From NCBI GenBank assembly GCA_028752905.1, contig JAQNBH010000014.1:22663990-22727989 (forward strand): DNA of 64,000 bases, written 5' to 3'. The position numbers and the translations under genes were made by a program. Positions 12,872-22,623 of the stretch are shown here, piece after piece (position 1 is the first letter of the stretch; each line of letters opens with the position of its first letter). Source of the stretch: Cladorhizidae sp. MBARI D1340-BT2. Taxonomy: Eukaryota; Porifera; Demospongiae; Poecilosclerida; Cladorhizidae. The notes under the pieces are model-generated. The model was not told the origin of the DNA and searched no databases. It worked only from the letters and a program-made list of their open reading frames with translations.

Positions 12872-14675
12872 AGCTAGATAGTAAGACTACTCTTCAGAAT
12901 CTCATTATTCCTCATGAAGGCTAGAGCATCAGACCAAAACATTGAGAAGCTAAATTTATGTTGTTTGCTGAGAAAGTCATTCATTATAGTATTCTATTAG
13001 TCTCAGAATTAATAAAAACAACCTCGCCATCTGCTAGAGGCATATCCTCTATAGTGAGGCAAAAGAGATGTTGTGTCATGTTGATCTCAGTTGGACCAGA
13101 TGATGTGGTTATGATAACACAAAGTTCCACATTTCGGGCTACACCAATGCTGAACTAGGAGTATTTGATATATCTATAAACTCAACAAGAAAGGAAGGGG
13201 GGATCTTTTAGCCACGCGCTTAAACTTCTTTGGAACTGAAGAAAACATTTCATTCTTACCATCCTTCATCATTTAACTTGTGGGAAGTGGCATAACATAT
13301 GGACAGTCTCGAAGCCAATTGGTAAATCCTATGGTTAATTAAAACAGTAGGCTGTGGACCTATGGCACTCTCAATAGTAATTGGTAATGTCCCACAGTAA
13401 GTTTATCACAGTAGGCTAGGGACCTGTTGGACCTGAGGTGCTATGAAGCTCTGTGATTTAGTGGGTCCAGTGTACTAGCTGACCGAGCCAGTAATGTAAC
13501 TCCCAGCAGATTTCTGCACCCAAAAGGACCAGGTGGAACACTTTTAGGAGCCCAAGAACTTAAAGGAATATTCTATACTTTCAATTCCATTCCATGACCC
13601 CATAACAAATAAATAAACTATCTTAGTTGATAAGCTATTTTTTACTCATTCTCCCTTAGGGTGATAATGGATGTTAATATTTTAATCTTGCAATCTGGAT
13701 AGTTTCTACAACCTCATGACACATAGTGTAGGGGTACCAGTTAGCTAGAGCATGTTGAGGAATTGATTAGATGAAATTTTAGTACGTTTTCCTTAGAGCT
13801 TTTAAGTGTGCATTCCTTTCTCAATCCTCATGTCTTAATCCTGTGCATTTGGTTCTGAGTGGTTTTGTTTTATATTGTGCATCCAGTTTGTTTCTTGCAT
13901 AAACCTCTCAAGCTTGAATAGCATGAAATCTGTTTCAAATTTATGTAAAGTTATTTTATTTAAGGCAGGTTATCGATTCATAATTTCTTGTAGTGAATGC
14001 ATGGTGAATCTCTTGACAAAATTTAAAAATTATCTTTCTATTGATATTCTTAATAAAGGAAACAATAAATATCTAAATGCATTTAACATTTAAAACAATG
14101 TATTCCAATTATAATTAGTGGACACATTTGAAATGGAAGGGTCTCCCAAATAGCATATTTAAAAATTAAATAACATTAATTCGTTCCTTCCTTCCTTAAT
14201 CTGTCCCTTCATTTGTTCATTTGGTTCACTTGTTCGTATATTCACTCATTTATTTGTAGAAGTTCTCAGATATGATCATGGGTTGGATTCTTCATGGGTG
14301 GTTTCAAGGGTGGATACTGGCAGATTCCCCAAATAAGGTCTATGGGGTAGGATTAAATTGGCTGTGGTTGCACCAGAGTCCCTATTGTGTATACATGCCA
14401 TTTGACCATGTAAAAAATGTGAGTTATCCAGGCCACAAAAGTAGCCAACCTGCTATTATTCCTGGAATAAAATGTGGAAATTTATATACTGTATATATAA
14501 TATGTAAATTGCATTATGTGTCTTCCATTACCCTAACCATCTTAAAACATTTTATCTGCCCCAACTTGTTATGTAATCCTCTGAAAGCATGTTATCGCCC
14601 TGCCACTTCAAAGACCATATATATGTATCTTCATAATATAGATTATACTCTCATGAACTCGCAGTTGACATAATA
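12872..14675. other. Intergenic with Penelope-like terminal debris
   Basis: At 12895-12960 the sequence TTATTCCTCATGAAGGCTAG followed by CAAAACATTGAGAAG resembles the terminal repeat of the Penelope-like fragment at 15.06 kb. The rest is AT-rich with no recognised gene. Short open frames at 13875-14093 and 14272-14673 have no family features. Confidence 0.45.
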
Positions 14676-15150
14676 AAATTATAATGACCTTCACAATAAT
14701 CAACTTGAATTTTTACTCTCTCAATGCTTCGACCAGATGGTCCACAAGATATATGGAATACTGAAGAAGGATCCTACCAAGATGCTGGAAATCAAGGTGA
14801 GCCATGTACTAAAGAATATGAAGGAGACTGGAAAAATAACAACTTCCTTATACAATGGAATTAGGCCCACTGGAAGTAGACCACCACTATTTTATGGGCT
14901 CCCTAAGATTCATAAACCTAAGGTTCCCCTTAGGCCAATTGTGTCTTATATACGTGCACTGTCATGCAATCTTTTTTTTAGGATGACCTTTTCAATAACC
15001 AACTTGAATATTTATTCTTTAGATGTTTCGATTAGATACTCCAGCATTCATCAGGAATAAATTATTCCTGGTGAAGGCTGATCGAAACATCGAGAGAGTA
15101 AAAATTCCAAGTTTTTTATTGAGAAAGTCCTTCCTTCTAAAGAGAAAGTC
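14676..15150 (+). mobile_element. Penelope-like element fragment (reverse transcriptase)
   Basis: The frame 14737-15060 carries [20 protein letters not shown] followed by [12 protein letters not shown]. This is the highly characteristic LYGLPKxHK...PLRPIVS motif of Penelope-like reverse transcriptases, and it is preceded by the usual helical stretch ([21 protein letters not shown]). The frame leaves the family right after this motif, so the YxDD palm and the GIY-YIG endonuclease are absent. It runs into an inverted repeat at 14990-15130. A matching terminal piece (TTTTTACTCTCTCAATGCTTCGACCAG) precedes the frame at 14710-14736. It is a dead, deleted copy lying just upstream of the region homologous to the Tyr/Arg gene family. 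Confidence 0.75.
14990..15130. repeat. Inverted repeat with hammerhead-like boxes (Penelope terminal region)
   Basis: The two arms (about 14990-15060 and 15061-15130) are imperfect reverse complements. On the minus strand the left arm has CTGATGA (15048-15054) and then CGAAAC (15025-15030). The right arm on plus has CTGGTGA (15068-15074) and then CGAAAC (15082-15087). Penelope-like elements are known to carry hammerhead ribozyme motifs in their terminal repeats. Here the distance between the boxes is not ideal, and one arm has a changed core base. Confidence 0.45.
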
Positions 15151-15200
15151 CTTCTAAATAGAGGATACTTTACAGATAGTGGTCAATCTAATCAAAACTG

Positions 15201-15990
15201 TTAGGTATATGTCTATAAATGAAAATGTAGGAAAACTAACTGCTACTACAGGTAAACCATGGCACTTGTATTAAGATGCAATGTATATTTCCTTTACTTC
15301 AGCACTTATTTTTCCTTCGCTTCCTCGTTTATAGATGACATTAGTGCTTGTTGATATGCACTGTATTGAGACAGACATATCTACTTAAAGTTATAGGCAC
15401 CGTATTAAAATAAACATCCAGGCAAACAGTCAGTATTTTGGGCATTAACTCTAAACTAAATAAAGAAACGCCTTTTGGGGAATAAAGGGGAAAAAGACAA
15501 GACTGATCTTTTTCTTTGACTCTCTTGCTTTTAGAAACCATGGTGAACAATTTTCTACTACATTGCTAGTAGTAGCCTGTGCTCATGTGTCTCTGGCTTT
15601 TCCACACGAGTAACTCACAGAGAGAGTTAGAAACTCAAGAAACATCTGCTGAAGCAGATACAATAAAATAACTAATCTTGAAAAAGAGATGAAAGGAGAT
15701 ACAGATGTCAACAAGGATAAAGAAGTGGTCAAGCAAAATGAAGATGACAGTTTAACGCAAGATAGATATAAAAACCAAGAAGCGAACACACTGGATGGCG
15801 GTAAAGAAGCGCCTTCTTCTCGAAATAACCATCTTGGTTGATTTTATGTTTTATCATTACAAGAGACTTTGCCGCCAATACTACTGTCTTTTCAATGGGT
15901 GGGTCTGTTTTCAAAGAGGTTCTTCCCCCATTAAACGTTGTCCAAAATATCAAATTTTGCACCTCAAAGAGCTGATAGCATTGAGATGAC
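15201..15990 (+). pseudogene. Decayed paralog 1 of the secreted Tyr/Arg heptad family
   Basis: The region 15201-15539 matches the promoter side of the intact genes: the AATAAAGGGGAAAAAG at about 15481 corresponds to their TATA region. ATG is at 15540. After an indel of a few bases the signal peptide is readable as LLVVACAHVSLAFPHE, against LLLVACLHVSLVYPHR in the intact genes, and then stops. The acidic part is readable in pieces (NLEKEMKGDTDVNKDKE and on to about 15790). One scrap of the Tyr/Arg part survives as FYHYKRLCRQYYCLFN (about 15845-15892). Almost all of the long repeat domain is gone. Frameshifts and stops rule out a normal product. Confidence 0.75.
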
Positions 15991-16619
15991 ATATATTGTT
16001 CGAAGGCTCCCTTATTATGCTTACAGAAAAATGCAACTCACTATGTAATGTGACAACAGGTGATGCATGCAACATTCCCACACTGTAGCAGCTATTGCCT
16101 CTGAGAGATTACATAAACATGCATTGATAACCCCCAGTGCACCTGCTTTTTCATCTTATGTGCTCAGGACAGGAATTCCTTCCATGCTTTGAGTATGTCC
16201 ACAAAGTGTTGACCTGCACTTGGCTGACAGCTTTATAGGAGTTCTTATAGCTCTTTGTGACCGTTGATATGCTCCCTTCATTTTGCATTGTTAACGGAGT
16301 GCTTAACATAATCCCTGGATAGCTTTAGCTTTAGTTCAGGACTTTTCTTTGAAAGCATACTTCTCAGCTTGGATGTCTGTCTTTATTGCTTTGTTATTCC
16401 TTCAATCACTAACTTCCCACTACAAAGTAAAAATCTTGCCCAAGTTTCAGAGAGTCCTCTTGGTCTCTTCAGTGACATTGAGCAGGTTCCCAATGAAGCT
16501 GCTTCCTACAATTTTTCAGTGTATATATAGAGCAATTCTGACTTGTCTGTATCAACAACACAAATAACTCTGGAAAATCATGTCTTTTCGATCCTATGCT
16601 CTGCTCGCTTCTTTGTACT
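15991..16619. other. Intergenic; no gene recognised
   Basis: AT-rich spacer between decayed paralog 1 and the promoter-side remnant of paralog 2. A 72-residue frame at 16349-16567 is hydrophobic but matches nothing I know. Confidence 0.4.
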
Positions 16620-16749
16620 CGAAGTATGTAAGTCTCTTTATAAATTAGAAAGTGAAGGAAAACTAACTGCTGGTGTAGGAAAATACCGACACTTGCATTT
16701 GCATATACTTAAACAGTTACATTTCCTTTACTTCCCCATTTATAAATAA
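16620..16749 (+). promoter_or_regulatory. Promoter-side remnant of decayed paralog 2
   Basis: The text GAAAACTAACTGCTGGTGTAGG, a long gap, and TTTCCTTTACTTCCCCATTTATA parallels 15225-15330 and the upstream sequence of intact copy 1 at about 22310-22400. This homology is cut at 16750 by the retroelement insertion and resumes at about 18407, so it is the left part of an interrupted upstream region. Confidence 0.6.
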
Positions 16750-18406
16750 CATTACTTTTTTTTTTTTTTTTTTATTTTTTTTTTTATTAATTATTAATTA
16801 AAATTACATATGACAGAGAACAACATGCCATACCTCAAGTTAAAAAGTTAAAAAGTTCATGCGATGACTAGGGAAATGGCTCGTCCCCAACCCTGATGGC
16901 AAAGATCCCATTACTGAGGCTGCATTCCCACGCTGCACAGCTACAGAAATCCGTTGAAGAAGATGTTGATGGGAGTCCTCTTCATAAGTCACTGACCTCA
17001 GGCAGCGTCCCAACTCCCTGAAGAATGCCTTTGCTTGAGGCCCAAAGGATCCACACGTCTCTACCGCCACAGGTACAAACTTGTATGCCGAGTCCAGGTG
17101 GGCATACTTTTCACACTTCAAAATCTCCGCCTGGGCTGCCACTGCACCCGCCTCAGTGACTGCAGCCAAAAGGTTGGATGGGGCAAAGGTGTCACTGCAG
17201 GTTGCATCCCATACCAAGAGTCTACCACTTGACCATGGAATGATGGATATGCCATCAGGTCTCTTTCCATCGGACCGAAGCAGACCTGAGGGCTCCAGCC
17301 GGGAAGGGACATTTGCAGCAGTTAATGACCGGTGGATGATGTCATTTAAAGCACCATGGCGAGAAAGCCTTCCCTGACTGTGCCTACAGCTCAACCCATG
17401 TGTACCAAACTGGTTGACATCCGATCCACAGTAACTACAAGAGTGTGGCTGGCACAGGGGTGCTCCAAGACGTAGCCCAACTGCTATTCGAACTACATCA
17501 TCGCTCATTCGGAGACCCAGTGAGGAGATTGGCAGGGCATTAAGCCAGGCACGTGACTCACATGCAGACATGGCGAGGAGACGAGCTCTGGTTTTGGGGT
17601 CACTAGCATTCCGCAAATGTGACTCTGCCCTTTCCAAAATACGAGGGATGTCCCACGATTTCTGCTGATGGGAAGCAGGCGGGGCTGGAGGAGGCAAGAC
17701 AAGGTCATCACCCCAGAGTGAAAGGGCAACCTCAATCTCAGGGTACTGGACAGCACTAAACCAAGGGGGGAGGATATGGTGAATAAGATTGGACGATCCA
17801 TCAGCAGAAGCCAAAAAGGCAGAGGGAGCAAGATGAACCGCACTCCTAATTCCAATTCCCCCATGGTTCACTGGAAGGGTGGCCTGTAGCCAAGAAGAGT
17901 CATTGTTCTGAAAATCTTTATTAGTGATATTGCTGAGGATTGACTTGAGAAGGTGGTCATAGGCTGTGAGATGACTGGAAGAGAAACAGGGAGCAGAGCG
18001 GAGAATGTGCATCATCTTAGGGATCGCAAATGAGTGACGCAACAATGTGATAGCATCATGTGATTGCAAATGACAAAGTCTATCACCCATCAACTGCAGC
18101 AGCTCTGTCTCCTCCCTTACACATGCATCCACTGATTGTAACCCTCCAATAGGAGAGCCCAAGAGATTGGCATTCTCTGGGTTAATGATGCTAACTCCTG
18201 GAAGAGCAATGAGGACGATCCCACGAGAGGTAGGATCCTTACAGATCAATTCTGTCTTTGCTCTGTTTAGCTCAAGGCCCAGAGCACCTGCTTCAACCTC
18301 AATGGTCTTGAGATCACAAATTACATCTTACCGGTTGCCTCCCAGAGTTCCATCACCCAGATAAAAAACACAGAACTCTGACCTCAGCTTTGCACACAGT
18401 TCTTGG
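16750..18406 (-). mobile_element. 5'-truncated non-LTR retrotransposon with R2-like endonuclease
   Basis: The minus-strand frame 18249-16840 (469 aa) is the C-terminal half of an element of the family at 5965-7330. Residues 271-288 form a C-x2-C-x9-H-x3-C zinc knuckle, followed by RH (297-298) and then RPD (330-332) with a second Asp in VWDAT (348). This is the layout of the restriction-like endonuclease of R2-type non-LTR elements. Upstream in the same frame the RT box reads YLGD in place of YLDD, and a stop lies at 18328-18330, so the RT is dead. The 3' end is a T-rich tract on plus (about 16756-16790), that is, a poly(A) tail. Candidate target-site duplications are TTATAAATAA (16740-16749) and TTATATATAA (18407-18416). 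The endonuclease frame itself is open. Confidence 0.8.
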
Positions 18407-18620
18407 TTATATATAATGTGCAACTGTATTAAATATTAAAACACAGCTAAAAAAGTAATCTTATGACCATCATATTATATATCATATTAATCATCAAAAC
18501 ACACATCATTTTGAGGTTGGTGTGTTGTGCATTTAGTGTGTTGTGCATTTAAACAAGTTATCAGATTTTTTGTTGTTGTTTTTAATAAAAGGAACTGACC
18601 TTTGATTGCCCTCAGAATTC
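18407..18620 (+). promoter_or_regulatory. Right part of the interrupted upstream region of paralog 2
   Basis: TATAATGTGCAACTGTATTAA followed by AAACACAGCTAAAAAAGTAATC corresponds to GATATGCACTGTATTGAGACAG at 15.35 kb and AACTGTGTTGAGACAGCTAAAT upstream of the intact copies. It continues the homology broken by the retroelement. No clean TATAAAAG remains. Confidence 0.5.
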
Positions 18621-19225
18621 ATGTAAAACTTTGTGTTCTACATTCCTGGTGGTATTTTGCTTTTATATGTGTCTGGTCTGGCTTATCCACATAAGAACCG
18701 CTCCCAAAATTATCTGCTTGAAGTGAATACCAATAAACTAGCTGTTTCGAAAAAAACTGCAAGCATTCACTGAATACACTGTAGTTAACAAAGATATTAA
18801 AAGGTGTAATACAGAATATTTAATGCATGTCAAATATAATAAAATTATGGGATTGCTCTCGGTGACAATGAAAAGTATTGTCTTCTCGAGATGACAACAA
18901 TCTTGTAACATCACAGGAATTTTTTTCTATTTTGTCTGCCGCCTCATCCTGCGACTATAAGCAACTTTGATGCCAATATTACCACCTTTTATTCCATTCA
19001 ACAGAAGACTATTACAACAATCTCTACAAAATAGTTGTGGCTGCCTTCAATATATACCACCTTTAACATGCCTGAAGATCTCCATTACCACAAGCATTAC
19101 CTCAAGGATCACTTCCATAGAGAGTGACATTCATGTATAATAATTTGCAAATATCAGGAGCAGCAATAATATTATAAGATTTGATCAGCTATGTATACAG
19201 AAAATAATATTTTCTATTAAACACT
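18621..19225 (+). pseudogene. Decayed paralog 2 of the secreted Tyr/Arg heptad family
   Basis: ATG at 18621 is followed directly by TAA where the intact genes have GTG. The next 70 bases still align with the signal-peptide region: TTTGTGTTCTACATTCCTGGTGG against the intact TTTTGTGCACCACATTGCTACTGG, ending in CTTATCCACATAAG against TTTACCCACACAGG. Farther on, 18950-19130 keeps fragments in the style of the repeat domain (GACTATTACAACAATCTCTAC reads DYYNNLY). The end AAAATAATATTTTCTATTAAAC (19201-19223) is almost identical to the 3' end of the intact copies, including ATTAAA at 19217. Most of the repeat domain is missing. Confidence 0.7.
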
Positions 19226-20009
19226 AGTGCTAATGTATTATGTGACTGGTGGCTAAGAAGGCACAAGGTAACATGTTTCAATATTTAGTGTTATTATTCA
19301 TGACATTCCAATGTTCTCGCAGGCCCCTTGTGAGACAAACCTTCCAGGTCTCCTTTTAACTCAACAGATGACTTGACTTCGCAGTAATAATGTATATCAA
19401 ATAACTTTTCCAGCACTCATTTTAGTTCCAAAGCAGACACACCACCGAACAAAATTGGCAATTATAATAATAATTATCCAGTTTGCTTAGTTTGTGCCAC
19501 TATATATTTTTACATCATGGATTCAGTTTATCAATTACTAATTCTGAATACTATTTTATTATGCTTAGCATAGAATATATATTAAACTATTATTACCTGT
19601 GATAATGATCATTTGCACAATGCGCTCTCAAATTCAATTTCTACCTAAACATTAGAACTGCTTTACACCATTTAAAAAAATTAAATGCTACAAAAGAACT
19701 GCTGTGTTAGCTAACTATCATACTTTTCCATTATATGCTCACCATAGAACAAACTTAGCCACCTCATGGTTAACACTGCATAACACATGTGTGCTTGGTT
19801 CGCAAGACACGCCATATTCTATCACATGTAAGTACACAAAATATCCACCACATTTTGGATATACACAAACACCCCGTTTAATTTCTCACTCAAAATGTGC
19901 ATCATGTGTGAATATCCTGATATTGCTCATATTTAAAGATGATTCCATCACTCATACAACACATTTCCTGAAAATTTTAGATGTAGGAAATATATCTTTG
20001 GGGCAGTGC
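19226..20009. other. Intergenic; no gene recognised
   Basis: AT-rich. A 109-residue frame at 19704-20033 (Thr/His-rich) runs into the left edge of the duplication and has no family features. Confidence 0.4.
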
Positions 20010-22574
20010 TTGGACCTGGATTTTAGTGGATAGGATAGCCTCAACATCACACTAGGGAGCAACCACAGCCACTGTGACTGTGACATTGGAGCGTATTTTT
20101 CCAAGTCAGTAAGTTAACGGAGCTTCCACTAATTTCCAGACCCAAAAACTCTTGCAACCTAAATGGTATACATATATCATTATTCATCATGTTGCAGACC
20201 ATTTGCATACTCATGTATGGCAGCACATGCTCCCAACTGACCTAACTCTACCAGAGCTTGTAGTTCAATGATTGTAATACATGAAATTATGGCTTTGCAA
20301 AAAGTTGAGTGGATGTGATTCTAACAAAGTGTATGTGATTGGCCACTGCAAGTGGTATGCACTGTGAAAAGAGAAGGGTACGATCGAATGTGTTACAAGC
20401 AGATTTTATGATGCCATCATTGACAGCAACAGAGTCTCAGAGGAATCCACAGATTGGCAAGAGGGTAGGCCTTCCAGTAATATAAAGACACACAACTTAA
20501 CCCTTAGTGGGTGGTGGACGGGGAGGTGGACATACTACTGTAATATGTGCTAGTAAGACACAGGGTGCTCCTCTACCTCTGTTAGACATGGTTAACCAGA
20601 AAAACTAAGATCATGTATCAGCCGCGACTCATATTGGCAACTTCTTAACTACCTAAATGATGGCTTCAGCTGCTAATAGCCCCAAAATACTCTGCTTGCC
20701 TGGTACATTTAAACTGGTTAACTGACAGACAAAAAAAAATTGTGGGGGAAAAATTCAAATATCGATCTCGCATTAGGTAGCTACACTGCAGACACATTCA
20801 CAACAAGTAGAGCTAATACCAGAAGACTTCAAATTCTCAAATCTATGTCCAAAATTAATCTGTTCCCTGATTGTCCAAATTTTAATAAAAAAGTATTATC
20901 TGGTGGATTAGCTGTTATGCAGCTGAATTTAAATTGGAGTCAGTTGACTTAGTGCAAATGAATAATCTTCTCTTCAAACAAAGATAACCAAAAACATGCA
21001 ACCATTGTTCAACTCTGTGTAATGTTATTCTGGCATGAATCAAAGAATATATATATATATATATATATATATTGTGTTCCTTTGCAATAAACGTGATATA
21101 GAATAAGTTCGGAATGTTTTGTTGGCTCTGGAGTTCCATGCAATTGTAAGTCATTAAAGGAGGCCATAGCTGATTCTTGGTTGACTCCAATAACAAAACA
21201 CTGACAATGTATCTTTTCCGATTTATGAAGAAGAGCTACAACAATAAAAAAAGAAGTTAGAGAAGCATTTTTTTATGGTGTTTGGTTTGCTTGAAGTTAT
21301 TCCCTGGTATATATTATGTTGAAAGAACCGGCCAAACCACAAGAAAATTAATGAAACCAAAAATAACCATTTATAAGAACAAGCATTTATATTTAAAACT
21401 ATCCAGCCCATTAGATGACCATCAACCATTTAGTGTTTCTGGTGTATCTCCAGCGCAAACTGTTTGCTCATGTTCACTATGAATTTCATAACTGTAAAGC
21501 GAGTCACCTCCCTTTTTCCTGGTTCTTCCTATGGTGAAATGTTAATCTACCTGGAATGGCTCTACACAAAGTAATGATCATTATGATGATAAATATATTA
21601 ACCATCGAGTACTCTCTGGATTACAAGCAAGCCATGCAGACTTATCATTAAAGTCTCCTTCCCTATTTTTATATTAACATAACAATATAGGGAGTAATCT
21701 AGTCCATACTGCATAATAATCATACCAATGTACTTGTTGCTGAAAAATGGAGCAGATAAACTCCTACCAAGATATCATTAATAAACCCTGGATGATGGTA
21801 TTAAAGATACTGGCCTCAGGCCTCACTCACTCTCAGCATAAAAAAAACGATGCTTAGGAATATATCACCATAGGGATGCTGAAAGAAATTATACCACCTG
21901 AACACATTAAGCTTATACATGTTCTTGTAGAAATCTTATGCCACATCCAAGTGATTTACATCCATTTTGAATCATTTATCCTATATATACTGTATATGGT
22001 TTTATAGATTTCTGAAATGAGCTGGTATCAGATTGGCACTTCTTATCAAACTGCATTTCTGCTATTTCACCTTTTTGGAAACTGGATTTTTTATGCGCAT
22101 CGTAACAAACAAATAAATCTGAAGTTTGCATGCAATGTCAATTCTCATTAACTCTCCACCAGCAAATATGTTGTAGCTCGATGGCTAACAAGAAACAAAG
22201 AAGATCACAAATCCATAACTAAAAATAGAATATACTCATCGAGCTCGAGATCCGTCTCAATAAAAAAGTGTTATGTTATGTCTATAACTTAACATGTCAC
22301 TAATTACCTATGTAGGAAAATGTCAGTACTTGTATTAAGATACCTATACATTTTTTCGTACATCAGCAGTTAGTTTTCCTATGCTTCCTGTTTATATAAG
22401 CATACTTAGATTAACTGTGTTGAGACAGCTAAATAATCTACTAGCTGTGGGTATCATACTGTTCTAACTGGTGCATCGTTTGCATGTACACCAAATCATG
22501 AGACATGGATCATAATATGGTCTGAATGTTTTAGATTTAGTGTTAAATAAACAAGGAAACATCATCTTAGGAGG

Positions 22575-22582
22575 TATAAAAG
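22575..22582 (+). promoter_or_regulatory. TATA box of intact copy 1
   Basis: TATAAAAG lies 49 bp before the ATG at 22624, and the same spacing is kept in copy 2. A start about 30 bp downstream would leave a leader of only 10-20 bases. The context TTATTCTCAGCAATC fits an initiator region. Confidence 0.6.
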
Positions 22583-22623
22583 GAAAGAAAATGTAGAACT
22601 TTTCCAGATTATTCTCAGCAATC

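Noticed and set aside
17035..17864. Plus- and minus-strand frames overlapping the retroelement endonuclease
   Set aside because: Shadows of the 469-codon minus-strand frame with its conserved zinc knuckle and RPD...D motif.
20740..20952. Frame sharing NFNKKVLSGGLAVMQLNLNW with 31944-32237
   Set aside because: The shared text is explained by the 6.2-kb DNA duplication. The N-terminal parts differ through frameshifts, which argues against coding.
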